Of a stretch of 64,000 nucleotides of DNA, positions 44,332-52,300 are shown piece after piece (the first letter of the stretch is position 1; every line of letters starts with the position of its first letter). Location: positions 1 through 64,000 of the forward strand of contig UQIB01000008.1 of the NCBI GenBank assembly GCA_900541015.1, written 5' to 3'. This DNA is from an uncultured Collinsella sp. GTDB lineage: Bacteria > Actinomycetota > Coriobacteriia > Coriobacteriales > Coriobacteriaceae. The position numbers and the translations under genes are program-made. Under the pieces are notes generated by a model that searched no databases, was not told the DNA's origin, and saw only the letters and a list, made by a program, of their open reading frames with translations.

Positions 44332-45303
44332 CTACTGCTCGCTATTCGCAATCGCCTGATCGATCAGCTTGTCGAGTGCTGCGCGCTGCTCGGCGGAGCT
44401 GATGGCTCCCACGATTGGATCCCCTACGATGTTGCCATTCTGATCGATGACATACGTCGTCGGGAACGAGAACAGATTTGACGTAAACTTGCCGGCCTCG
44501 CTATCCGACTTGAACCAGATGTTCTTATATGTCACGCCCTTCTTGCTCAGCACGTCCTTGGCATCTGCAATCTCGCCCTTGTTGCCATCGAGCGTAAAGG
44601 AATTGACGCCCACGACCTGGCCGCCCTTCTTGGCAAGCTCCTGATTCAATTTCTCAAGATCGCCCAGCTCGCCCACGCACGGCTTGCATGTAGTGAACCA
44701 GAAGTTCATGACGGTGACCTTGTTCTTAGAGAACAGCTCGTCGCTGTTCACGTCGTTGCCGTCCAAGTCCTTGCCCGTAAAGCTGGGGAACTTCGTCGCC
44801 TCGCTCGAAGCATTGGCACCAGCCGTCATGCCAGCGGTCGAAGCGTCGACGCTCTCGCCTGCACTCGGCGTGCTTCCACAGCCGGGGAACTCCTTCTCCA
44901 GGCTCTCGAGCTTGTCCTCGATCTCCTTAATCTGCTGTGCACCGGCCTTGAGTGTCTTAAGCTCATCCGCCGTGAACTCATCCTTGGCGCCGTCGATGGT
45001 CTTGAGCAGAAAATCGCCGTAATTGCTGCCGTCCTCAATCATTGCCGAGTCTTTATTTGCCGCATTGAATACCTTTTCCCACAGCGCGTTATCACTCGAA
45101 AAGATCTCGTTCTCCTTCTGCATGAGCTTCGCATACAGCTCGGCGGCCTCGTCGGCATTGGCCGGCTTCTGCGCAGTGAGTTCTGCAATCTTAGGATCGG
45201 AGCTCGCAGATTCGCTCGCATTGCCACCGGGCGCCGAACATGCCACAAGGCACAAGGCCAATACCGGCACCATAAACAGGGCCGCAATCTTAGAAAGCTT
45301 CAT
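44332..45303 (-). CDS. TlpA-like thioredoxin-fold lipoprotein
   Basis: 323 aa from ATG 45303 (GGAGG 7 nt upstream; ATG 45309 is too close to that site). A lipoprotein signal ends at LVACS. A ~130-residue helical Ala/Glu/Lys-rich region follows, and then a TlpA/ResA-type thioredoxin domain with active site WFTTCKPC, FPTTYVIDQNGN. A membrane-tethered extracytoplasmic redox protein. It is the last gene of an operon with a 4Fe-4S membrane protein and a CXXC peptide. Confidence 0.92.
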   Translation of the reverse strand: MKLSKIAALFMVPVLALCLVACSAPGGNASESASSDPKIAELTAQKPANADEAAELYAKLMQKENEIFSSDNALWEKVFNAANKDSAMIEDGSNYGDFLLKTIDGAKDEFTADELKTLKAGAQQIKEIEDKLESLEKEFPGCGSTPSAGESVDASTAGMTAGANASSEATKFPSFTGKDLDGNDVNSDELFSKNKVTVMNFWFTTCKPCVGELGDLEKLNQELAKKGGQVVGVNSFTLDGNKGEIADAKDVLSKKGVTYKNIWFKSDSEAGKFTSNLFSFPTTYVIDQNGNIVGDPIVGAISSAEQRAALDKLIDQAIANSEQ

Positions 45304-45332
45304 AGTCATTCCTCCGTTTTGTCGAAGCTTGT

Positions 45333-46235
45333 TTACTTTTTATCGGCGGTCAAGGGGAGCTTTTCCGCCGACACATCCAGGCCATAGCGATAGCTGATGG
45401 CATCGACGGGACAGGCCCCGATGCACTTTCCGCACCGGATACATTCGGCATGATTGGGCGCCCGGACCACATCAACGTCCATCTGACAAACCCTTGAACA
45501 CTTGCCGCACGAGACGCATTTGCACGCGTCGACCTGAATCCCCAACAAGGACACCTTATTCATGAGCGCATAGAATGCGCCGAGTGGACAAATCCATTTG
45601 CAGAAGGGGCGGTAGAACAAAACGCTCAGCACTACCACGGCAATGAGAACGGCAAGTTTCCAAGTAAAGAGATGTCCCAACGCAGATCGAATGCCGGCAT
45701 TAGCAATGGCCAGCGGAATGGCGCCCTCGAGTACGCCCTGCGGACAGATGTACTTACAAAAGAACGGATCGCCCATCCCCACGTCGTTAACCACCAAGAC
45801 GGGCAGCAGCACCACGGCAAACAGCAGCACGACATACTTGATGTACGTGAGCGGCTTGAGCTTTTTCGTGGAGAACTTTTTGCCGGGAATCTTATGAAGC
45901 AGCTCCTGCAGCCAGCCAAACGGGCACAGAAAGCCGCATACAAAACGTCCCAGCAGCACGCCGAGCAAAATGAGCGTGCCGGTAACATAGTAAGAAAAGT
46001 TGAACTTGGATGAACCTACCACCGACTGGAACGACCCGATGGGGCACGCACCCGATGCCGCGGGGCACGAATAGCAATTAAGTCCAGGTACGCAGACTGT
46101 TTTTCCCGCGCCTTGATAGATGCTTCCTTTGGCAAAGTTTGGCAGGTGAATATTGGTGACCAGCGTCGCCGCCGCCTGAATGAATCCTCGAAATCGGGCC
46201 AAAACATGCGACGCGGTGTTTTCTCTTTTATCCAA
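45333..46235 (-). CDS. 4Fe-4S binding membrane protein (NapH/CcoG-like)
   Basis: 300 aa from TTG 46235, which overlaps the end of the small CXXC gene (TTGGATAA) and has GGAG 10 nt upstream. TM helices with NapH-type cysteine motifs: CVPGLNCYSCPAASGACP, GFLCPFGWLQEL, CKYICPQGVLEG, CKWICPLGAFYAL. Two C-terminal 4Fe-4S ferredoxin motifs: CVSCGKCSRVCQ and CIRCGKCIGACP. It would pass electrons across the membrane to the neighbouring TlpA-like protein. The exact partner is unknown. Confidence 0.92.
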   Translation of the reverse strand: MDKRENTASHVLARFRGFIQAAATLVTNIHLPNFAKGSIYQGAGKTVCVPGLNCYSCPAASGACPIGSFQSVVGSSKFNFSYYVTGTLILLGVLLGRFVCGFLCPFGWLQELLHKIPGKKFSTKKLKPLTYIKYVVLLFAVVLLPVLVVNDVGMGDPFFCKYICPQGVLEGAIPLAIANAGIRSALGHLFTWKLAVLIAVVVLSVLFYRPFCKWICPLGAFYALMNKVSLLGIQVDACKCVSCGKCSRVCQMDVDVVRAPNHAECIRCGKCIGACPVDAISYRYGLDVSAEKLPLTADKK

Positions 46236-46374
46236 TTCCGATACACTCCAAGCACAGCCTAATCGCTTTGGCCAGCACGGCATCCGCCTCGCCACGCATA
46301 ACACCAAAGCACACCATGGCAACTCCGACGATCAACAAAGCGACCTGTACCATGGGTTTTACCGCTTTGAACAA
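46228..46374 (-). CDS. CD1871A-family CXXC peptide
   Basis: A 48-codon gene too short to be found by a length cut-off. TTG at 46374 is preceded by GGAG at 8-nt spacing (an in-frame GTG at 46383 touches that site). One TM helix (MVQVALLIVGVAMVCFGV) is followed by MRGEADAVLAKAIRLC, then LECIGIG at the C-terminus, giving CLEC (CXXC). This matches CD1871A-type CXXC proteins known from clostridia beside 4Fe-4S and TlpA genes. It overlaps the 4Fe-4S gene, so it is translationally coupled with it. Confidence 0.8.
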   Translation of the reverse strand: MFKAVKPMVQVALLIVGVAMVCFGVMRGEADAVLAKAIRLCLECIGIG

Positions 46375-46464
46375 CTCGACCACTCCTTTCGTTACGCGAC
46401 CATTGGACCATATCGACTATAAAATCCGTGTTAAGCGCGATTTGGAATGTGCAAGGAGACTGTT

Positions 46465-47139
46465 ATGCGTATTTTGATCGTCGAAGACGAGCGAGCACTG
46501 TGCGATGCAATCGCGCGCAGCTTGCGAAACTTGGCGTACAGCGTCGACTGCTGTCACGATGGACAGGAGGCACTCGACCTGCTGGGCGTCGAAGTCTTTG
46601 ACCTCGTGGTGCTCGACCTCAACCTTCCCCGTATCGATGGCATGACCGTGCTCAGGGAACTTAGGAAAACCGACTGCGAGACCAAGGTACTGATTCTGTC
46701 CGCACGTGGCGAAGTATCCGATAAAGTCGCCGGACTCGATGCCGGCGCAAACGATTACCTTACCAAGCCGTTTCATCTTGACGAGCTTGCGGCAAGGATC
46801 CGCAGCCTTACCCTCAGGCGCTTCGCACAAAGCGACATAGTATTAACCTGCGGGAAGCTCCGCTTTGACACCAAGGCGCGCATCGCTTCCGTGGACAGCG
46901 AGGCTTTATCTCTTACGCGCAAGGAAACGGGAATCTTGGAATACCTGATGCTTAATCAGGGGCGTCCGGTAAGTCAAGAGGAGCTTATCGAGCACGTTTG
47001 GGATAGCAGCGTGAACAGCTTTAGCAACGCAACCCGCGTTCACATCTCGTCACTCCGCAAAAAGCTACGCAGCGCTTTGGGATACGACCCGATTCGCAAT
47101 CGGATTGGAGAGGGCTACGTTATGGAGGATAGCGAATGA
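46465..47139 (+). CDS. OmpR-family response regulator
   Basis: 224 aa from ATG 46465 (AAGGAG upstream). Receiver with LIVEDERALCDAI, phospho-Asp in LVVLDLNLPRIDG, Lys in NDYLTKPF; winged-helix DNA-binding domain with LTRKETGILEYLML and TRVHISSLRKKL. It overlaps the kinase gene by ATGA and is divergent from the TlpA/4Fe-4S/CXXC operon, which it probably controls. Confidence 0.95.
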   Translation: MRILIVEDERALCDAIARSLRNLAYSVDCCHDGQEALDLLGVEVFDLVVLDLNLPRIDGMTVLRELRKTDCETKVLILSARGEVSDKVAGLDAGANDYLTKPFHLDELAARIRSLTLRRFAQSDIVLTCGKLRFDTKARIASVDSEALSLTRKETGILEYLMLNQGRPVSQEELIEHVWDSSVNSFSNATRVHISSLRKKLRSALGYDPIRNRIGEGYVMEDSE

Positions 47140-48287
47140 AAAGGCTTTCGCTGCAATGGCGCATAACGATTATGACGGCACTGCTGACGTGTGCGGCATG
47201 CGTGCTGACGAACTGCCTGGTCGGCTATACGGGCATGCGCTACATGGATGCCATCGGCAGCAACATCTCGGCCTTTAACGCAACCGGCGAAGATCCGTCC
47301 CAGGCGTTCGACCCAACGAAAGCGACCCCCGATGACAAGGTCACGATCGTCGTAAACGACGCACAGGAGTCTTTTGGCGCGACAGCCTGGTACATCACGG
47401 CTGGAGTCACACTCCTTGGCGGCGCGCTGGCATACTTTGTGAGCGGCCGTGCACTCAAACCGCTACGGGCTTTTGCAGCCCAGGTTGAGCGTGTGCAGCC
47501 TGACAACCTAAGCGAAATCAGACTCAGTGAAGATGTGCCCACCGAGCTACAACGATGCAGCGCCTCTTTCAACGACATGATCGCCCGTCTTGGCGAAGGG
47601 TTCTCTGCACAGCATCAGTTTACCGGCAACGCCGCACACGAGCTGCGCACCCCGCTCGCCCTTATGCAAGCACAGATTGAACTCTTCATCTCCGAGCACT
47701 CCGGACTGCAACCCGAAACAGCCGAGCTGCTCGGCCTGCTACAAGAACAAACCGAGCGCATGTCTCGAATGACCAAGGTATTGCTCGAGATGAGTGAGCT
47801 CCGCAGCGTTCCTTGCGAGGACGATGTGGAACTTGGTCCCTTGTCCGAAGAAGTCCTCACCGACCTTGCGCCACTTGCCGAAAATAAGGGCATAGCCCTC
47901 AATTGTGCTGGAGACGCTTTAGTAATCGGAAGTGATACGCTCCTCTACCGGCTGGTGTTTAATCTGGTCGAAAACGCCATCCGTTACAGCCGCTCCGGCT
48001 CGACTGTCAGCGTCTCCATCAGCGACAGCGACAGCCACGTACTCCTGCGAGTCAAAGATGAGGGCCCGGGAATACCCAAACAGTACCGAGAGAGCATCTT
48101 CCAGCCGTTCTTTCGTCTAGATAAATCCCGCAGCAGGGCATACGGCGGTGCAGGACTCGGGCTAGCGCTTGTTTGGGAGATTGCAACGCTTCACGGTGGC
48201 ACGGTAGAGGTCGAAGCAAGTTCCGAGGACGGGACTACCATGCTCGTAAGCCTTCCAAAACGATCCGCAGCGTTAACCGAACAGTAA
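47136..48287 (+). CDS. Sensor histidine kinase
   Basis: 383 aa. TM at 9-29 and another around residue 86-106 (AWYITAGVTLLGGALAYFVS) flank a ~55-residue extracellular loop. HAMP-like region, HisKA with NAAHELRTPLAL, HATPase with NLVENAIRYSRSG, VKDEGPGIP and GAGLGLALV. It is the cognate kinase of the OmpR-type regulator directly upstream; its short extracellular loop suggests an envelope or redox signal. Confidence 0.95.
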   Translation: MKRLSLQWRITIMTALLTCAACVLTNCLVGYTGMRYMDAIGSNISAFNATGEDPSQAFDPTKATPDDKVTIVVNDAQESFGATAWYITAGVTLLGGALAYFVSGRALKPLRAFAAQVERVQPDNLSEIRLSEDVPTELQRCSASFNDMIARLGEGFSAQHQFTGNAAHELRTPLALMQAQIELFISEHSGLQPETAELLGLLQEQTERMSRMTKVLLEMSELRSVPCEDDVELGPLSEEVLTDLAPLAENKGIALNCAGDALVIGSDTLLYRLVFNLVENAIRYSRSGSTVSVSISDSDSHVLLRVKDEGPGIPKQYRESIFQPFFRLDKSRSRAYGGAGLGLALVWEIATLHGGTVEVEASSEDGTTMLVSLPKRSAALTEQ

Positions 48288-48455
48288 AACTAGAACGAGG
48301 CCCAGTGGGTCCCGCCCTTACAAAACCCGAAGGCTTTCCATGTGTCTGTACTATGAGCCGTTGGGGAACCAGATGTCAACCAGCATGCCGAGCTCAGTCA
48401 CCTCATCCTAGGGAAAGGAGCAAAGGGGCGTCACTGCTTTTGACGGTGCTCTTAG

Positions 48456-49220
48456 CTACAGTAGACCTTCCACGAAAGGTTTGAGCTTGTCGAGCATCGC
48501 GTCGCTTCTGATGACTGTACCTAAATCGAGGTGCTCACTCTTCTCCTTCGTAATCGTCTGAGTGATTACGCCCATGAACAGCAGCCTGGAGCCGATGGCA
48601 ATTCCGTCGGTCGTGGGATAGCTGCCCTGGTTGAGGATGAAGGCGGGACTGCCGCTGGAGCCCTCGAATACAGATGCGTCAACGAGGAACTCGCGCTTAC
48701 CCTTGTAGTCGTTCCAAGCGGGCGTGGAAGTCCAGCCTTGCCTGATGAGGGGGGTCTTGTTGTAGTCGTCATAGAGCCCGCTGGGGTATCCGATAAAGGT
48801 GATTTGCTCGAGCGCCGCCAAATTGTCCAGCACACTCTTCTTCGGGATGAGTCCAGAGTCGATGGATCGGTAGAAGGGCCTCTTCCCGTTTTCTTCAAGC
48901 ATGCTGAGAACAGGGGCCACCGGCATCGCAACCAAGTCGAGCTCTCCGAGCTTCTTCCCCTCGATGAATGACTTGTCGAAGTTCACGCTGATGGTCTCGC
49001 GTGACGGGGCGTCACCTTCGGCTAGATTGATGACGAAGCGACCCTGAATCACATCCTTGAGGACATGGTGGTTGGTAATGAGCAGGGGCACTTTTCGCCC
49101 GTCTTCAAGGTCATAGGAAAAGAAGAATCCTGTACCCGAGACGCCCGTGCCTTCGGTAGTAATGCCCACGATGGGGACCGTGGTAAAGAGCAGCTGCGTG
49201 CTCGTATCATTAATGTTCAT
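48456..49220 (-). CDS. Trypsin-like serine protease
   Basis: 254 aa from ATG 49220 (AAGGAG upstream). Triad positions fit a chymotrypsin-fold protease: H52 in ITNHHVLKD, D95 in GELDLVAMP, S189 in EGSSGSPAF. No signal peptide, PDZ or TM is seen, so it is cytoplasmic unless recruited. It overlaps by 11 nt the upstream membrane protein gene, so the pair is translated together. Cytoplasmic trypsin-like proteases with a membrane partner recall conflict systems, but the match is only by architecture. Confidence 0.85.
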   Translation of the reverse strand: MNINDTSTQLLFTTVPIVGITTEGTGVSGTGFFFSYDLEDGRKVPLLITNHHVLKDVIQGRFVINLAEGDAPSRETISVNFDKSFIEGKKLGELDLVAMPVAPVLSMLEENGKRPFYRSIDSGLIPKKSVLDNLAALEQITFIGYPSGLYDDYNKTPLIRQGWTSTPAWNDYKGKREFLVDASVFEGSSGSPAFILNQGSYPTTDGIAIGSRLLFMGVITQTITKEKSEHLDLGTVIRSDAMLDKLKPFVEGLL

Positions 49221-49752
49221 CGGTCTTGGTCTCCTTGTCATCGGGATCCGCCAGGTGTTCTAGGACGCGCTCGGCCAGATCAGATTTGCCCTGCTTCTCT
49301 TCTTTTCGGATAAAGATAAAAGCGACAAAGAGTCCTACTGCGCCACACGGTGCTACGCAGAGCATCAAGATACCGGGCAAAGATGCGAGATTGACAGATG
49401 ACGACAAACCCCCGAGAAACCAGCCCAGGAACGTTGTCGCAAGACCTAAAAGGATGTCAGGTTTGTAGGAAGGGCGCTCCTGCTTGGCCTGAAGGAGCAT
49501 CTCCCTTGCTTTTCTCAGGTCGCTGTCGCGCTGTCCGACGTATGATTCCTGCAGGTATTCATTGGGGATGCGAACCTCGTGGTCCTGGCGCACGGCGACG
49601 TGCTCCCGGTCATTTATGAGGTGGATGCCGTTACTTGCCTCTCCAACGCTAGCATTGTCGCCCATGTGCTCGAATACGCTGTCGAGGTCAGCCCACCTGA
49701 CTCTATGGGCAAGCGCCTGGTCTTGTGGTGGGTTCTCTTGACCTTTCTCCAC
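49210..49752 (-). CDS. Two-TM membrane protein co-occurring with the protease
   Basis: 180 aa from GTG 49752 (AAGGAG upstream). Hydrophilic N-terminal ~95 residues with a helical DSDLRKAREMLLQAKQER, then two TM helices (ILLGLATTFLGWFLGGL; LPGILMLCVAPCGAVGLFVAF) and a charged C-terminal tail (EEKQGKSDLAERVLEHLADPDDKETKTDEH). No family recognised. Overlaps the protease gene; a promoter lies upstream at 49843-49872. Confidence 0.75.
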   Translation of the reverse strand: MEKGQENPPQDQALAHRVRWADLDSVFEHMGDNASVGEASNGIHLINDREHVAVRQDHEVRIPNEYLQESYVGQRDSDLRKAREMLLQAKQERPSYKPDILLGLATTFLGWFLGGLSSSVNLASLPGILMLCVAPCGAVGLFVAFIFIRKEEKQGKSDLAERVLEHLADPDDKETKTDEH

Positions 49753-49842
49753 CAGATCTCCTTAGAACAAGGTCCTAGCGTCTTGCGGAAGTTTATGGTC
49801 ACAGCAGAGACACCATGGTTCAACCAATATATCGATGGATAG

Positions 49843-49872
49843 ATTATACCGTGCGGCTGATATGGCGACCAA
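49843..49872 (-). promoter_or_regulatory. Promoter of the membrane protein/protease pair
   Basis: On the minus strand TTGGTC (49867-49872) and TATAAT (49843-49848) are separated by 18 nt. The start codon of the membrane protein gene (49752) lies ~90 nt downstream. Confidence 0.65.
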
Positions 49873-50048
49873 GGGATGCTGCCGGCACGGCTGTGGGGTG
49901 CTAGTGACTTGCAGATTGCTGGCGACAGGCTACTAATAGCGGCATGGCTTTGCTGTTGGCTCACTCCGCCGCCCGCCTCACGGCGCCGGGGGTTTCTCGG
50001 CGCAGTGAGGCGGCATCGGTTGTTCTAGCTGTTCTGTGCCAATAGGTT

Positions 50049-50400
50049 GTTTACACCCGGGTAGTGACAAATAGGGAGGGCTCCCACATGCTGTGAGTTG
50101 TCTAGACGAACAGCAGAGGAGCCCTCCCATGGAGCAACATCCTAACGCAAGGCTCACCCCGAGGGGGCGCGAGACGCTCGTCTCGCGCATAGAGTCCGGC
50201 CTCGGCGTCGCCGAGACCGCGCGTCAGATGGGCGTCAGCCGCCAGACGGCGAGCAAGTGGCTGCGCCGCAGCAGGTCCGGAGAGCCCATGTCCGACCGCA
50301 GTAGCCGCCCGCGCAGGCTCGCGAGGTCCACGCCGCGCGAGATCGAGAACCGGGTCCGCGAGGCGCGCTCGTCACTGCCGCTCGCCCCGCCCGGGCTGGC
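50049..50400 (+). pseudogene. IS481-family transposase remnant
   Basis: An ATG at 50129 (AGAGGAG upstream) opens the N-terminal ~85 residues of an IS481-type transposase: LTPRGRETLVSRIESGLGVAETARQMGVSRQTASKWLRR, SDRSSRPRRLARSTPREIENRVREARS. The similarity ends near 50372 and the frame runs on into unrelated sequence; the DDE core is missing. The left end TGTTTACACCCGGGTAGTGACA-like sequence (50049 on) is intact. A 3'-truncated copy. Confidence 0.85.
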
Positions 50401-50416
50401 GCCGGGCGCGCTATGC

Positions 50417-50698
50417 TTAGGGAGCGGTGGGCGCCTCCGGAGCAGCAGGGGACTCGGACGCGGTGATGCCGGAGGTGTCGATCTCGCCCAGATTGGCGAG
50501 CTGCTCGATGAGGGGGAGGCCCATCGGGTCGTCCACCTCGACGCCGCCGAGCACGATGGTGCTGTAGCGCGTGTCGACTTGGGTTGTGAACACGGCCGGG
50601 TCGAAACCCGAAGCGATAAAGCCAATGCCCGCGAGGACAACACCCGCGGCAACGAGCCCGCCCGCCACGGCGAGGTAGATCTTCTTCGCACTGGTCAT
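50417..50698 (-). CDS. Small single-TM protein of the PadR operon
   Basis: 93 aa from ATG 50698 (AAAGGAG upstream; a GTG at 50707 crowds that site). N-terminal TM (IYLAVAGGLVAAGVVLAGIGFIASG), then a hydrophilic tail with RYSTIVLGGVEVDDPMGLPLIEQ and an Ala/Pro-rich end. It follows DUF1700 in a PadR operon, where a DUF4097-type protein usually sits. The VLGGVEVDD stretch could be a shortened DUF4097-like piece. Confidence 0.6.
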   Translation of the reverse strand: MTSAKKIYLAVAGGLVAAGVVLAGIGFIASGFDPAVFTTQVDTRYSTIVLGGVEVDDPMGLPLIEQLANLGEIDTSGITASESPAAPEAPTAP

Positions 50699-50713
50699 GG
50701 TACTCACTCCTTT

Positions 50714-51337
50714 CTACGCCGCGAGATGCGCGGCAGCGCCGCCCTTCTCGCCCTTACCCTTCCAGAAGGGCGAGGCGGCCTTCCTCGCCCAGAGCGCCGA
50801 GAGGCGCGCAATTTGTTTTGAGGCGGCCCAAGCGCCAGCACCAACGAAGAGCGCCACGCCGACGAGGCCGAGCCCCACGCCCGCCGAGGCGAGGGCGTAC
50901 GGGAAGTGGCCGATGATGACGCCGCTTACGGCAAGCAGGAGCCCAACTACGCCCACGCCCCCGAGTGCCACCGCGACGATCCACACGCAGAGCGCCAGCA
51001 CCCAGATGCAGATATAGACCGTGACGGCCACGGCGGCGAAGGCGGCGAGCAGCGGCACCCACACCGGGGAGCCCACGATGGCCAGCACCCACAGCAGCGC
51101 GGTGCTGCGCCGGCGCGTCCTCGCGATCGCGCGCGGCACGGCGGGCAGGTCGTCGAGCGTGGCCTCCGCCACCTCGCCGGGCGTGCCCATGGCGGCCACG
51201 GCCTCCTCCTCGCTCATACCGTCCTCCATGCGGTCGGCGATGGCCTCCGCATAGAACGCCTTGGTCTCCTCCACCTGCTCGGCCGGCAGGCAGGCGAGCA
51301 GCTCGCCCAACCGGCCCAGAAACTCATCGCGCGTCAT
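50714..51337 (-). CDS. DUF1700 family membrane protein
   Basis: 207 aa from ATG 51337 (GAGGAGG upstream). N-terminal HAAS-like domain (FLGRLGELLACLPAEQVEETKAFYAEAIADRMEDG, MGTPGEVA) followed by about four TM helices. Members of this family sit behind PadR regulators and are thought to take part in envelope stress responses. It overlaps the PadR gene by 14 nt. Confidence 0.9.
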   Translation of the reverse strand: MTRDEFLGRLGELLACLPAEQVEETKAFYAEAIADRMEDGMSEEEAVAAMGTPGEVAEATLDDLPAVPRAIARTRRRSTALLWVLAIVGSPVWVPLLAAFAAVAVTVYICIWVLALCVWIVAVALGGVGVVGLLLAVSGVIIGHFPYALASAGVGLGLVGVALFVGAGAWAASKQIARLSALWARKAASPFWKGKGEKGGAAAHLAA

Positions 51338-51644
51338 GGTGCGCCTCCTCAACGTATGCGTAAATCTCCCGTACGGACGGCCACTCGGCCAGGAACTCCT
51401 CGATGCGCGCTCGCCCGTCGTCCGTGATGCGGTAGTACCGGCGCAGCCGCCCGTTGTGCTCGGCGGAGCGCGCCGTGATGCACCCGGCCTTCTCCAGGCG
51501 CTTGAGCAGCGGGTAGAGCGTCGACTCCGTGAGCCCCATGCTCGCCGGTACGTCCTTCACGATCTGGTAGCCGTAGGACTCCTCGCCGGAGACGGCCGCG
51601 AGCACGCAGGCCTCCAGGAAGCCGCGCTTCATCTGTGCCTCCAT
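51324..51644 (-). CDS. PadR-family transcriptional regulator
   Basis: 106 aa from ATG 51644 (GAGGAGG upstream). PadR winged helix: FLEACVLAAVSGEESYGYQIV, LTESTLYPLLKRLEKAGCI, GRLRRYYRITDDGRARIEEF. First gene of a PadR-DUF1700 operon; likely autorepressor. High GC and Gly/Ala codon use differ a bit from nearby genes. Confidence 0.93.
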   Translation of the reverse strand: MEAQMKRGFLEACVLAAVSGEESYGYQIVKDVPASMGLTESTLYPLLKRLEKAGCITARSAEHNGRLRRYYRITDDGRARIEEFLAEWPSVREIYAYVEEAHHDAR

Positions 51645-51659
51645 CCGCACACCTCCTCT

Positions 51660-51692
51660 CGTCATATACTATGCTATACACACTATACGATG
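51660..51692 (-). promoter_or_regulatory. Promoter/operator region of the PadR operon
   Basis: The minus strand has TATAGTGTGTATA and TAGTATAT in an AT-rich block just before the PadR gene; CTATAC occurs twice (CTATACACACTATAC on the plus strand), a spacing suitable for PadR dimers. Exact -35/-10 boxes are uncertain. Confidence 0.4.
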
Positions 51693-52058
51693 CAAGGTAT
51701 TAGACGTCAACTCTCATCGCGAAGATTCTCCGGCCCCTGCGCGCTGCGAACGTGATATCGCGGGGCGGTTGGCATTATGCATGAAACGTCAAGTAACGCT
51801 CTTTTGATCCACTTCCACTCGGCCCCATATGCCTTGTACAACACCCCCCTTCAACCTTGGGTTCAAGGGAGCCGCTAGGCTGGGCGTGCCGGACGGTAAG
51901 GTCCTGGACGCGATGGTGGACTTCTCCGATGCCATAGGGGTCATGGGTCTACGCCGATGGAGGCCCACGCACGCGGCAGGGCTCGCCCGTCACCGCTGGT
52001 CGCCGGACGGTCCCCACGCTCCGCTCGCCAACGCGCAGGCGACAGCAGCAGTCCAGCG
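51693..52058. other. Intergenic region, no gene recognised
   Basis: A plus-strand frame (51829-52062) has no ribosome site and no recognised similarity; its FKGAARLGVPDGKVLDAMVDF stretch could be a decayed gene fragment but this cannot be shown. Confidence 0.4.
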
Positions 52059-52274
52059 CTAGCTGGAGACGCCGGAATGCCCAGAAGATGCGTTTCCCAT
52101 CACTGCGACAGAGCTTTTTGCAGGGGTGACAATTTTTCCTAATATCGAGGTCAGCTTGGCTTCGGTAGCCACCTTGAGAGCATCGCCAATAGACTCTTCC
52201 TTTATGCGTTCGGCATAATCGTAGGCAATACCCAAAAATTCCAGTCCCGAGCAACAGGAGTACAATTGCTGCAT
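52059..52274 (-). CDS. Possible small protein, unknown
   Basis: 71 aa from ATG 52274, with AGGTGG 6 nt upstream. YSCCSGLEFLGIAYDYAERIKEESIGDAL looks protein-like, with a helix and two cysteines, but the end (SSVAVMGNASSGHSGVSS) is low complexity. No family. Divergent from the LuxR gene and 26 nt from its start. Low confidence. Confidence 0.3.
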   Translation of the reverse strand: MQQLYSCCSGLEFLGIAYDYAERIKEESIGDALKVATEAKLTSILGKIVTPAKSSVAVMGNASSGHSGVSS

Positions 52275-52300
52275 AGTTGCCACCTGATGGGAGATGGAAG

